Assembly: GCA_023428695.1 (NCBI GenBank)
Contig: JAEYWY010000024.1
Coordinates: 1-64,000, forward strand
DNA: 64,000 nt
Source: Bacteroidota bacterium
GTDB lineage: Bacteria; Bacteroidota; Bacteroidia; Cytophagales; Cyclobacteriaceae
Direction: 5' to 3'
Shown piece by piece: positions 1 through 8,818 of the stretch (position 1 is its first letter; each line of letters starts with the position of its first letter). Both the position numbers and the translations under genes were made by a program. The notes beneath the pieces were generated by a model. That model saw only the letters and a list, made by a program, of their open reading frames with translations, was not told where the DNA came from and did no database searches.

Positions 1-341
1 TGTCTTGCCATTTGTTCCTGTAATCGCGATTACCTTTCCGGTCAGGAACCGAAATGCAAACTCAAGTTCGTCGATGATTTCAATATTTGCCTTTCTTGCC
101 TTCTTTACGATTTCAGCTTTCTCCGGAACACCGGGGCTTTTAATCATTATGTCAGCATTCAAGACGAGCTTTTCGGTATGACCACCTTCCTCAAAGGGAA
201 TCAGGTGATGTTCAAGCTCGTTGCGATACTTGTCCTTGATTGTTCCGTATTCAGAAACAAAAACTTCAAAGCCCTGCCGTGCAGCCAGTATCGCCGCTCC
301 TGTTCCGCTTTCGCCTGCGCCCAATATGACGATCCTCTTTT

Positions 342-345
<4 letters not shown>
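1..345 (-). CDS. murD: MurD, UDP-N-acetylmuramoyl-L-alanine--D-glutamate ligase (N-terminal 115 residues, cut by window edge)
   Basis: Cytoplasmic ligase that adds D-glutamate to UDP-MurNAc-L-Ala in peptidoglycan precursor synthesis. The visible part begins MKKRIVILGAGESGTG, a Rossmann-like nucleotide-binding start, and ends at the window edge in ITGTNGKT, the ATP-binding P-loop of Mur ligases, so the ATPase and C-terminal domains lie outside. The start is fixed by an ATGA overlap with the mraY stop codon (the TGA at 344-342 overlaps the ATG at 345-343), which suggests translational coupling. The position after mraY matches the usual dcw order mraY-murD. Identity is from motif plus context; the rest of the gene cannot be seen. 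Confidence 0.93.
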
Positions 346-1571
<1,226 letters not shown>

Positions 1572-1615
1572 GCTGTTTTATTCTGCCGCTATTGCGCGTT
1601 CTTAATTAATTTTAT

Positions 1616-3079
1616 TCAGTTCGAAAACATCTTCAACATCCTTTCCACTACCTCGCGATCATCAAACGGATGTTTCACACCTTTGATCTCCTGGTAGGTC
1701 TCGTGGCCTTTACCGGCAACAAGGACGATGTCTTTCTCCTTTGCCATCATGCACGCCGTCTTTATTGCTTCTTCGCGGTCAGCGATTACAAGCGTCTTCT
1801 TTGCTTCGCTTGGCATGATCCCGGTCTGCATATCTTTGATGATCTCCATCGGATCTTCGTCACGCGGGTTGTCTGACGTAAGCACAACTTTGTCGCTCAA
1901 CCTGCACGCAATCGACGCCATCAGCGGTCTTTTTGTTTTGTCCCGGTTGCCGCCGCATCCTACAACGGTGATCACCTGTTCAGTTCCGGTGCGGAATTGT
2001 GAAATCGTATCAAGTACATTCTGCAGCGCATCCGGTGTATGGGCATAATCGACAATGGCAATGACCTTCGATCCGGGATTTACCTGTTCAAACCTGCCGG
2101 GAGCACCGCGCAGCGACGAAAGCTGCGTTAACACTTCGTCGGGTTCCTGACCGAGTAGCACGGCCGTTGCATATACGCCGAGCAGATTATATGCGTTGAA
2201 GTCGCCGATCATCTTAAACCAAACGCTTTTGCCATCGACATCGAGTTCGAGACCCTCAATTGAGTTTGTGATAATCCTGGCTTTGAAATCGGTCATCTTC
2301 TTCAGGCCAAAAGTGTGTTTTGCCGCGCGCGTATTCTGCAGCATCACCATACCACGCTTGTCGTCTGCATTGACGAGCGCAAATGAATCAGCGGGGAGTT
2401 CATCAAAAAATTTCTTCTTTGCCTTGATGTAGTTATCGAAGGTCTTATGATAGTCGAGGTGATCGTGTGTAATATTTGTGAAGATCGCTCCGGCGAACTT
2501 AAGTCCGGCGATACGCTCCTGATCAACGGCGTGTGAACTTACCTCCATGAATACGTACTGACATCCTTCATCGGCCATCATGGACAAGAGGTGATTCAAC
2601 TGTAATGGATCAGGTGTAGTGTGGGTTGAAGCGATAACCTGCTCGACTATCCGGTTTTCAACGGTGCTGATTAACCCGGTGCGATAACCGAGATTAATAA
2701 ACAGTTGATATAACAACGTAACTGTAGTCGTCTTGCCATTGGTGCCCGTAACTCCGGTAAGCTTGAGTTTCCGTGACGGGTTGTCATAGAAATTCGAAGC
2801 CATGATGCCAAGCGCGTTCGCCGTATCTTTGACCGTGACGAAGGTAACCGATTCCGTAATGCTTTCCGGGAGGCGCTCACACACGATTACCGTGGCACCG
2901 AGGTCTATTGCCTTTGAAATGAAGGTGTGGCCATCACTAACGGTACCTTTGATGGCAACAAAGAGGAATCCGCGTTCGACTTTCCTGGAATCAAAGCAGA
3001 TGCCTCCTATGGTGACGTTCATGTTACCGTAGGTTGACGTGAGCGAGACTTTGTACAATATGTCCTTCAGTTCCTTCAT
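1616..3079 (-). CDS. murE: MurE, UDP-N-acetylmuramoyl-tripeptide synthetase, probably meso-diaminopimelate-adding
   Basis: Cytoplasmic Mur ligase adding the third amino acid of the peptidoglycan stem peptide. The 487-residue protein has the ATP-binding loop GTNGKTTT at about 112-119 and a C-terminal DNPRDEDP stretch. DNPR is the motif that recognises meso-diaminopimelate in MurE, so the wall is inferred to be the meso-DAP type, as in most Gram-negative bacteria. Length is normal. Only 6 bases separate it from ftsI upstream, which fits cotranscription. ATG start at 3079. Confidence 0.96.
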   Translation of the reverse strand: MKELKDILYKVSLTSTYGNMNVTIGGICFDSRKVERGFLFVAIKGTVSDGHTFISKAIDLGATVIVCERLPESITESVTFVTVKDTANALGIMASNFYDNPSRKLKLTGVTGTNGKTTTVTLLYQLFINLGYRTGLISTVENRIVEQVIASTHTTPDPLQLNHLLSMMADEGCQYVFMEVSSHAVDQERIAGLKFAGAIFTNITHDHLDYHKTFDNYIKAKKKFFDELPADSFALVNADDKRGMVMLQNTRAAKHTFGLKKMTDFKARIITNSIEGLELDVDGKSVWFKMIGDFNAYNLLGVYATAVLLGQEPDEVLTQLSSLRGAPGRFEQVNPGSKVIAIVDYAHTPDALQNVLDTISQFRTGTEQVITVVGCGGNRDKTKRPLMASIACRLSDKVVLTSDNPRDEDPMEIIKDMQTGIMPSEAKKTLVIADREEAIKTACMMAKEKDIVLVAGKGHETYQEIKGVKHPFDDREVVERMLKMFSN

Positions 3080-3085
3080 CAGGTT

Positions 3086-5176
3086 TTATCCCAGTCGTAA
3101 ATAAATAGCGTCGCCTTTTCTAACTCGCTTACCTGGCAGAATCGATTGATTGCGAACTCGACCGCTGCCTTCAAAGAAGACGCGAAGTCCGGCCTTCTCC
3201 AGGAGAAATATTGCGTCGCGGAACGTCATGCCATTGACGTCAGGTACAATATCCTGTCCGGCCAGTGCCTTCTTCCATCCCACGGCGTTGCCGTTGCGAA
3301 CAGTACGAACCCACTCTTCCTCCATTCTTGCTTCACTCTTTATGCCCAACTCCTCACACAATAAGGCCAGCTCCTGTTGATTACCCGCACGAATCACCGG
3401 CAATACATCATTATCGATTTTTTCGTCGCCCTTCATTGCTTCGTGCAGATTGATGTCGCGTGCGTAGATGTTATCGGCAATCTCTTTAAAGACGGGAGCC
3501 GCGACGCTTGATCCATACTGATGCCAGCCGCGTGGATTTTTTATCATAACGATAGCGCTATACTTCGGTGCATTCGCCGGAAAATATCCAACGAATGACG
3601 TGATGTATTTCCGGGTATAACGCCCCTTCTCCAGAATCTGGGCGGTTCCTGTTTTGCCGGCGATGCGATAATGCGTTCCGCGGATATTTTTCGCTGTCCC
3701 GTTTTCAACGACACCTTCGAGCAGCGTCTTCAGTTTTTTCAACGTCTTTTTCGAACAGATCTTACTATTTATCACATCCGATGTAAATGTCTGCTCCACT
3801 TCGTCAGCGCGGCGGATACTACGTACAAAAAGCGGTTTTATCATTACCCCATCATTGGCGACCGCGTTGTACAAAGCGAGTGTATGCAGTGGCGTGATTT
3901 CGAATCCGTAGCCGTAGGCCATCCAAGGAAGGCTTATGCCACTCCACCCCTTTTCACCAGGTCTCTTTATTTTGGGAACCGGTTCCCCTGATATCTGAAT
4001 ACCCAACGGTTTGGATAGACGAAGTTCGTCCACGTAGTCAAGAAATTTATGCGGGCGTAATCCGAAGTGTTTATCTACAAGCCGTGCCATCGCAACGTTA
4101 GATGAGTGCTCAAACGCCTGCTGAATGGTAACCTTGCCGAGTCCACCCTCTTCATGATCGCGAACCGTTACATTATAAAAAGTGAACTCACCATTACCGG
4201 TATCCACGCTATCCTCAAGTTCGACGGGAGAGTCTTCAAGCAAGGCGATCATCGTCGCGAGTTTGAAGGTAGAACCCGGCTCGAACAGACCACCGGTGGC
4301 AAAGTTGAACCGCTCTGAAAATGTTCCGTTTCCGTTCGCGCTGAGGTTGGAGATCGCTTTTACTTCACCGGTCTTTACTTCCATGACGACCACGATGCCA
4401 TCATCGGCATTGTGAGCCAGCATCGCTTTATGAAGCGCGGTTTCCGCCACGTCCTGAAGATTGATATCAAGCGTTGTTTGAATATCGAGACCATTCTCTG
4501 CCTTTACGTTGTTGGCATCGAACACAGGCTTCCATATACCGCCCGCGATTTTCTGATAGTATGCATAGCCATCCTGACCCGCGAGTTCGTTATTGAAGCT
4601 ATACTCAAGCCCGGCGCCCTTGTCGTTTTCATTCACGAAACCAACGGTACGTCTGCTGAGATTGGAAAACGGCCTGTAGCGGACGTCGACTTTCTCAAAG
4701 ATCGCTCCACCACGCAGCCTGCCTTCCCGGAAGATCGGCCATGACATCATCGTCTTCTTGTCCTGGTAGTCGACCTGCTTTTTGTTCAGGATAACGTATT
4801 GCCTGCCTGCCGCACGTGCGTCCAGCAGCATTCGCTTGTACTCAGTTCTGGACTTATCCTTAAAAAAAGAGGAAAGGCAAATAGCCAGCGAATCGACACC
4901 CTTGTTAAAGATTTCATCTTTGGACAACGTTGCATCGAAGGCTACCTTGTAAAAGGGAAGTGACGTGGCCAGAAGGCTGCCGTTGTCGGAATAGATATTT
5001 CCACGCGTCGCTTTCACGCGGCGATAGTCAAACGAAATCCGCTCACCAAGTTTCGACCACTTTTCACCTTCAACAACCTGAACGTGCGCGATCCTTGCAA
5101 TGACGGCCACAGCGAAAAAAGCCACAAACAAAAATGCGACCCGCACTCTCAGCAGTATGGACTTTTTAATATTCAC
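3086..5176 (-). CDS. ftsI: FtsI-type division transpeptidase (class B PBP) with C-terminal PASTA domain
   Basis: Septal peptidoglycan transpeptidase. Seen in order: an N-terminal membrane anchor (about residues 10-30), a PBP dimerisation domain, and a transpeptidase domain with the catalytic STFK (about 302-305), SSN (about 358-360) and KTGT (about 508-511) motifs. The last 60 residues resemble one PASTA domain (IVPDVNGMTFRDA onwards). The frame can start at TTG 5185, but I prefer GTG 5176 (MNIKKSILLRV), which overlaps the end of the ftsL-like gene by 11 bases and agrees with how family members start. PASTA domains occur on FtsI proteins of Bacteroidota, where they may sense or position the enzyme; that role is inference. 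Confidence 0.95.
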   Translation of the reverse strand: MNIKKSILLRVRVAFLFVAFFAVAVIARIAHVQVVEGEKWSKLGERISFDYRRVKATRGNIYSDNGSLLATSLPFYKVAFDATLSKDEIFNKGVDSLAICLSSFFKDKSRTEYKRMLLDARAAGRQYVILNKKQVDYQDKKTMMSWPIFREGRLRGGAIFEKVDVRYRPFSNLSRRTVGFVNENDKGAGLEYSFNNELAGQDGYAYYQKIAGGIWKPVFDANNVKAENGLDIQTTLDINLQDVAETALHKAMLAHNADDGIVVVMEVKTGEVKAISNLSANGNGTFSERFNFATGGLFEPGSTFKLATMIALLEDSPVELEDSVDTGNGEFTFYNVTVRDHEEGGLGKVTIQQAFEHSSNVAMARLVDKHFGLRPHKFLDYVDELRLSKPLGIQISGEPVPKIKRPGEKGWSGISLPWMAYGYGFEITPLHTLALYNAVANDGVMIKPLFVRSIRRADEVEQTFTSDVINSKICSKKTLKKLKTLLEGVVENGTAKNIRGTHYRIAGKTGTAQILEKGRYTRKYITSFVGYFPANAPKYSAIVMIKNPRGWHQYGSSVAAPVFKEIADNIYARDINLHEAMKGDEKIDNDVLPVIRAGNQQELALLCEELGIKSEARMEEEWVRTVRNGNAVGWKKALAGQDIVPDVNGMTFRDAIFLLEKAGLRVFFEGSGRVRNQSILPGKRVRKGDAIYLRLG

Positions 5177-5555
5177 CGGCTTCAACCTTCACTTTTAATG
5201 GAGGGGTCAGGCTTTCACGCAACCCCAGATCTTTTACCTTACGCGCCACCTCCGACTGTTTGCTTGCAAACATCAGTTCTGATTTCAATGTTGTATAGTC
5301 AGCCCTCAGGTCTTCAACTTCGGCCTGAATGGAATTGATCTTCCTGATTGTTTTCTCACCATAGTGGGTGTTGCTGATATACATTATCCCAAGCATCATG
5401 GCGAAAAGTACTTTCGGCAGATAGTGAACCGGGAATCCTTCTTCAAAGTAAGACTCCAGTCTGAAGCGGGTTTCAATCCGTGAAAAGAAACTCTTTCCCG
5501 AAGACGTGCTCTTCGGAGATTTTCTGCTGCCGACTTTTATTCTGTTTTCTGCCAT
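5166..5555 (-). CDS. FtsL-like division protein
   Basis: 129-residue bitopic protein in the ftsL slot between rsmH and ftsI. It has a basic cytoplasmic N-terminus of about 45 residues, one membrane segment (about YLPKVLFAMMLGIMYISNT), and a heptad-patterned periplasmic coiled coil, as in FtsL of the FtsQLB complex. Bacteroidota versions diverge in sequence, so the name rests mainly on position and architecture. Seven bases separate it from rsmH; its end overlaps ftsI. ATG start at 5555. Confidence 0.8.
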   Translation of the reverse strand: MAENRIKVGSRKSPKSTSSGKSFFSRIETRFRLESYFEEGFPVHYLPKVLFAMMLGIMYISNTHYGEKTIRKINSIQAEVEDLRADYTTLKSELMFASKQSEVARKVKDLGLRESLTPPLKVKVEAGEY

Positions 5556-5561
5556 TCCACA

Positions 5562-6461
5562 TTACAACTTTACACCTATACGCAATTTCGCACTCCTTGC
5601 CCGGCTGTTTTGCCGGATTTCCTCCGCGGATGCCTCTACCGGCTTTCGCGTGAGCGCCTGAAAGGGTTTGATCTCATTCCCGTAAAAATCCTTCTCCACG
5701 TCGCCAAACACCTTTCCTTTATTTATATAATTCTTAACCATTCGGTCTTCGAGGGAGTGGTACGACATGATTACCAGACGACCACCCGTCCCGATGACTT
5801 CGCCACATTGGTGCAAAAAATCTTCGAGTGCCTGCATTTCGTGGTTAACCTCGATCCGCAGAGCCTGAAACACCTGGGCGAAATATTTATTCTCCTTTCC
5901 TTTTGGTGCGATGCCACCCAGCGCCTCTTTCAGGTCACTGGTTCGTTCGAACGGTCTGGATACACGCTGCGCTACAATCAGCCTTGCAGCTGTGCGCGCA
6001 TTTTTCACTTCCCCGTACATACCCAGAATCTTGTGCAACTCTTCTTCGCTGGATTGATTAAGCACGACTGCAGCAGTCAAATCCGAGTCTGTGTCCATGC
6101 GCATGTCGAGGGGCCCGTCAAATCGTGTTGAAAATCCACGTTCCGGTGAGTCGATCTGATGTGAACTCACACCAAGATCCGCCAGAACGCCGTCAACTTT
6201 ACTGATTCCGTTCAGCTTCAGGTACCGTTTCAGATATCTGAAGTTCGCTTCGCAAAAAATCAAAGAACTACTTTCTATTTTCTCAGCTTCGCGTTTAGCA
6301 TCAGCATCCTGATCAAACGCGACGAGCTTACCATCTTTCAACACTTCAAGAATCGCCCTTGCATGTCCGCCTCCGCCAAACGTGGCGTCAACATAAATTC
6401 CCGAAGGATCGATGTTGAGGCCGGCGATGCACTCGTTGAGGAGAACAGATTTGTGATACAT
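5562..6461 (-). CDS. rsmH: RsmH (MraW), 16S rRNA (cytosine1402-N4)-methyltransferase
   Basis: SAM-dependent methyltransferase acting on C1402 in the decoding site of 16S rRNA. The protein has the start YHKSVLLNECIAGLNI, the SAM-binding DATFGGGGHA loop, DGVLADLGVSSHQID, and the late SYHSLEDRMVK motif, all typical. I use ATG 6461 as start; a GTG at 6485 would add eight residues (MTAVTSRP) but these are not part of the family. The upstream boundary carries the four-helix-bundle element, so rsmH is separated from mraZ by about 480 bases instead of the usual short gap; it must be read through that element or from a promoter inside it. Confidence 0.95.
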   Translation of the reverse strand: MYHKSVLLNECIAGLNIDPSGIYVDATFGGGGHARAILEVLKDGKLVAFDQDADAKREAEKIESSSLIFCEANFRYLKRYLKLNGISKVDGVLADLGVSSHQIDSPERGFSTRFDGPLDMRMDTDSDLTAAVVLNQSSEEELHKILGMYGEVKNARTAARLIVAQRVSRPFERTSDLKEALGGIAPKGKENKYFAQVFQALRIEVNHEMQALEDFLHQCGEVIGTGGRLVIMSYHSLEDRMVKNYINKGKVFGDVEKDFYGNEIKPFQALTRKPVEASAEEIRQNSRARSAKLRIGVKL

Positions 6462-6501
6462 TGGTCTACTTGTCACGGCAGTCACAAGGGCTTCGAGCTA
6501 C

Positions 6502-6523
6502 AAGCTTCAAGCTGCAAGCCTGG
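6502..6523 (+). repeat. Inverted repeat, rsmH-side copy
   Basis: Built from 7-base units of the form AAGCTKC (read AAGCTTC, AAGCTGC, AAGCC). It is the inverted partner of 6921-6942 with one mismatch at its sixth base. The stop codon of the enclosed gene (6507-6509) lies in it. More degenerate units of the same kind continue outward to about 6491. Confidence 0.8.
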
Positions 6524-6869
6524 GAAACCTGTCTATGAATGCCGAAATCATTTTTTGTTCTTCCTGTGTCAATTCCAAAAGATTAACAATCAGCTCCCCC
6601 GGAAACCATCTTCTTTTCTCAACAATCAGCAACTGAGTCTCCAACTCGTATGCTGAACCGAGGGAAGTCGTGAGGTACCGCACATAATCCTTCGCACTTC
6701 GTTTTGCGCTACCCTCGGCGATATTCGATGGAATCGAAACTCCTGCACCGAACACCTGGCTTCTCAATCCAAACTTTTCCGAATCCGGAAAATGAATCGC
6801 TGACTCATAGAGCTTGTCAACCTGTTCCATTCCCTTTATTCAGATCAACAGCTTTTTAAAGTTTCGCAT
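6507..6869 (-). pseudogene. Four-helix-bundle protein (S23 / 23S rRNA IVP family) interrupted by a stop at a conserved Trp position
   Basis: The intact downstream part (ATG 6830, 107 residues) contains the family core SIPSNIAEGSAKRS and SAYELETQLL. Family members normally begin about MxxFxxLxxWxKxMxLVxxxY. Reading upstream in the same frame gives MRNFKKLLI, then TGA (6842-6840), then IKG and MEQVDKLY: the stop falls exactly where the conserved Trp (TGG) is expected. So one G-to-A change probably truncated the gene. It is either dead or restarts at ATG 6830, lacking about half of helix 1. The C-terminal residues RLAA are encoded by the inverted repeat. Molecular role of the family is not settled; the related Avd protein helps diversity-generating retroelements, but no such element is here. 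Confidence 0.75.
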
Positions 6870-6920
6870 AGCGTATCGCGAAATACTGTCTTGAACTCTT
6901 AAACATCCTTAGGAACGAAA

Positions 6921-6942
6921 CCAGGCTTGCAGCTTGCAGCTT
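6921..6942 (-). repeat. Inverted repeat, mraZ-side copy
   Basis: Partner of 6502-6523 (21/22 matching when reverse-complemented). It ends one base before the mraZ stop codon (TAG, 6946-6944), so insertion did not alter the MraZ protein. Confidence 0.8.
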
Positions 6943-6943
6943 T

Positions 6944-7384
6944 CTATTCCTGCAGATACTTCTCCGCGAGCTTAGACAACTCACCAGGATCCTGAATGAC
7001 ATGTTTCTCGTAAATGGCGGGATTCCATATCTCAACTTTGTTCCCCGTGCCCACCAGGATAACGTCTTTATCCAGTTGTGCATATGCCAGCATGTTTTTT
7101 GGAATAACAAAACGTCCCATGTTATCCAATTCAATTGTTGCTGTGCCTGAAAGAAAATTCCGCTGGAGCTTGCGGAACTCTGCGTTGAACTCGCTTAGCG
7201 ATGAAATCTTCGAGAATACTTTCTTGAACTCCACCATGGGGTAAATGACCAGGCATTGCTCAAAGCCACGACGAATCACAAGCTCATTGTTGCCTTCCGG
7301 CAACTGAGCCTTGATCCGCGAAGGCAGTATGAGTCTGCCCTTTGCGTCAAGCTTGCTTTCGTATTCGCTGGTGAAGAAAGTCAT
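6944..7384 (-). CDS. mraZ: MraZ, dcw-cluster transcriptional regulator
   Basis: DNA-binding regulator of the division/cell-wall cluster with two AbrB-like SpoVT repeats. The 146-residue protein starts MTFFTSEYESKLDAKGR, and the second repeat has the matching ATIELDNMGRFVIPK; both hold the DxKGR/DxxGR-type signature. The frame stays open to 7417, but that longer start would lie inside the promoter -7 element, so ATG 7384 is chosen. It is first in the dcw transcript, as is usual. MraZ in other bacteria represses its own promoter by binding short direct repeats, and such repeats are present just upstream here. Confidence 0.95.
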   Translation of the reverse strand: MTFFTSEYESKLDAKGRLILPSRIKAQLPEGNNELVIRRGFEQCLVIYPMVEFKKVFSKISSLSEFNAEFRKLQRNFLSGTATIELDNMGRFVIPKNMLAYAQLDKDVILVGTGNKVEIWNPAIYEKHVIQDPGELSKLAEKYLQE

Positions 7385-7414
7385 TAGACGTAGTGGTTGT
7401 CTTTTTCTCCCAAA

Positions 7415-7460
7415 CAAACATATAGAATTTCATTCCACTTTCCACCACTTTAATCCACTT
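7415..7460 (-). promoter_or_regulatory. dcw promoter with three MraZ-type boxes
   Basis: On the minus strand a TATGTTTG at 7422-7415 matches the Bacteroidota -7 element TAnnTTTG, about 30 bases before the mraZ ATG. The -33 region just upstream is occupied by three AAGTGG units at 7460-7455, 7450-7445 and 7440-7435, spaced exactly 10 bases apart. MraZ boxes in other bacteria are direct repeats of this kind (for example AAAGTG-type in Mycoplasma). One helical turn spacing on one DNA face over the -33 region suggests that MraZ blocks RNA polymerase here; binding is inferred. Confidence 0.7.
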
Positions 7461-7584
7461 TTTTGCCCAAAAGGCCAAAAAAGTCTTCAAAACCGCCATT
7501 TTTGAACTTCGACGGATCGAATTGACTGCTGACTAACAACGCATGCGCTATCCCCTCACTGGGACTTCATACCCCAAAATGACC

Positions 7585-7615
7585 GTGGAACACGAAAAGG
7601 TGGATGAAAGTGGAA
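7585..7615 (+). promoter_or_regulatory. Second group of MraZ-like boxes, opposite orientation
   Basis: Plus-strand GTGGAA at 7585-7590, GTGGAT at 7600-7605 and GTGGAA at 7610-7615, with steps of 15 and 10 bases. The units resemble those at 7435-7460 but point the other way, about 150 bases further upstream. They lie between the dcw promoter and the stop of the CoA-transferase gene. They could be an auxiliary operator or chance; the shared GTGGA core is what the sequence shows. Confidence 0.4.
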
Positions 7616-7623
7616 CAGGATGT

Positions 7624-8739
7624 CTACACCCCTGAAAGGACTACTTCGGTATGCTCACCCAGGTGGGGCGGCGGAAGGAGTTCTCTACCATTGGCGGGAT
7701 TTTCACCGAGATAAGACCGGAGCCCAGACAGGTTACCATGATTCAAAACAAGTTCGCGCGCTTGCTCATCGTTAAAAACATCGGCAACATTTCGTATAAT
7801 GCCCGATGGAACGTGACGTTGATGCAGTGTTGAGACGAGGGCATTTGCATCGTGTTTTCCGATTGCAACCTCGAGTAACGCGCGTAATGATTCCCGATTT
7901 ATAACACGCGAGCCATTACTCGCATAGAGCGGGTTAGATTGGAGATCGCCTAATGCCAACACGGCGCACAAATCAGCGAACTGGCGATCATTGCCAACTG
8001 CAAGCATGAGTTCAAATCCATCTGAAGTTGTGAATACATCGCCATAGGGAGCGATGTTTGGATGTGCGGATCCTTCCTTTTTAGGGAGATGGCCTGCCAT
8101 TAGCCAGTTCGTTGCCTGATTCGCAAGCGAGGCGACGCCCGCGTGAATGAGAGAGATATCGATGAATTTTCCCTTACCAGTTTCCAGACGTTCAATAATT
8201 GCAAGCAGTATCGCTTCCTTAAGATGATGTCCTGCAAGAACATCAATCAGCGCAACAGGCATTTTCAGTGATTCACCTCCGGGCACACCATTCATTGACA
8301 TAAATCCTGCTTCCGCCTGGATCACAGCATCGTACCCGGTGCGCTTGTTATCGGCGCCATACCCGGTAATCTGGGCATATATCAAGCCCTCACGTAAATT
8401 CGAAAGCGTGTAATAGTCCATCCCAAGCTTTTCCGCATCCCCGGGTTTGAAGCTTGCGATTACCACATCGGCTGTGCGTATCAATCTGTGACAAATCGCC
8501 TGGTCGTTGCTATTTGTAAGGTCAAGGGCGACCGAACGCTTCCCCCAGTTTACAGCGCAGAAATAGGCGGATCGGTCATCGCCCACTTCGCCCGGGACCC
8601 TCCAACTACGAGTCACATCGCCACCCGTTCGCGGATTTTCAATCTTAATCACTTCCGCACCAAGTTCCGCCATAAACTGACCGACACCTGGTCCGGCCAG
8701 CACTGAGGCCAGTTCAATTACTTTCAGGTTATTCAACAT
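7624..8739 (-). CDS. CaiB/BaiF family (class III) CoA-transferase
   Basis: Cytoplasmic enzyme of the family that moves CoA between carboxylic acids. The 371-residue protein starts LNNLKVIELASVLAGPGVGQ, the usual family start, and has EVIKIENPRTGGDVTR, GKRSVALDL, and Asp137 in GYDAVIQAEAGFM, the position of the catalytic Asp in formyl-CoA transferase-like proteins. Length is slightly below the usual 390-430. Substrate cannot be told. It precedes the dcw promoter in the same orientation with a 160-base gap, so it is probably a separate transcript. ATG start at 8739. Confidence 0.9.
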   Translation of the reverse strand: MLNNLKVIELASVLAGPGVGQFMAELGAEVIKIENPRTGGDVTRSWRVPGEVGDDRSAYFCAVNWGKRSVALDLTNSNDQAICHRLIRTADVVIASFKPGDAEKLGMDYYTLSNLREGLIYAQITGYGADNKRTGYDAVIQAEAGFMSMNGVPGGESLKMPVALIDVLAGHHLKEAILLAIIERLETGKGKFIDISLIHAGVASLANQATNWLMAGHLPKKEGSAHPNIAPYGDVFTTSDGFELMLAVGNDRQFADLCAVLALGDLQSNPLYASNGSRVINRESLRALLEVAIGKHDANALVSTLHQRHVPSGIIRNVADVFNDEQARELVLNHGNLSGLRSYLGENPANGRELLPPPHLGEHTEVVLSGV

Positions 8740-8818
8740 CCCGTTTGTCCGAAATCAGCCGTAATTCTAAATCATTTCTTGCATTTTTGTGTTTTCAGAC
8801 CAAGACAAAAGAAGATTG

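Larger units (their letters stand above)
6502..6942. mobile_element. Four-helix-bundle gene cassette bounded by 22-base inverted repeats, inserted after mraZ
   Basis: A 441-base unit sits between the stop codon of mraZ (6944-6946) and the start of rsmH. Its two ends, 6502-6523 and 6921-6942, are inverted copies of each other with 21 of 22 bases matching, and it encloses one gene of the four-helix-bundle (23S rRNA intervening-sequence) family. The 3' end of the gene lies inside one repeat. A CTA triplet occurs on both outer sides (6498-6500 and 6944-6946), which could be a 3-base target duplication but may be chance. Known: genes of this family were first found in insertions within 23S rRNA. 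Inference: this copy is, or was, a mobile cassette. No transposase is present. Confidence 0.55.

Noticed and set aside
5610..6131. Long plus-strand open frame opposite rsmH
   Set aside because: It is the antisense shadow of a well-defined methyltransferase gene; no start signal or recognisable domain.
6502..6942. Fragment of 23S rRNA around the four-helix-bundle gene
   Set aside because: Such genes can occur inside 23S rRNA insertions, but the flanks here are mraZ and rsmH and no rRNA sequence is visible.
6502..6942. Diversity-generating retroelement, because Avd is related to this protein family
   Set aside because: No reverse transcriptase, template repeat or variable repeat is in the window.
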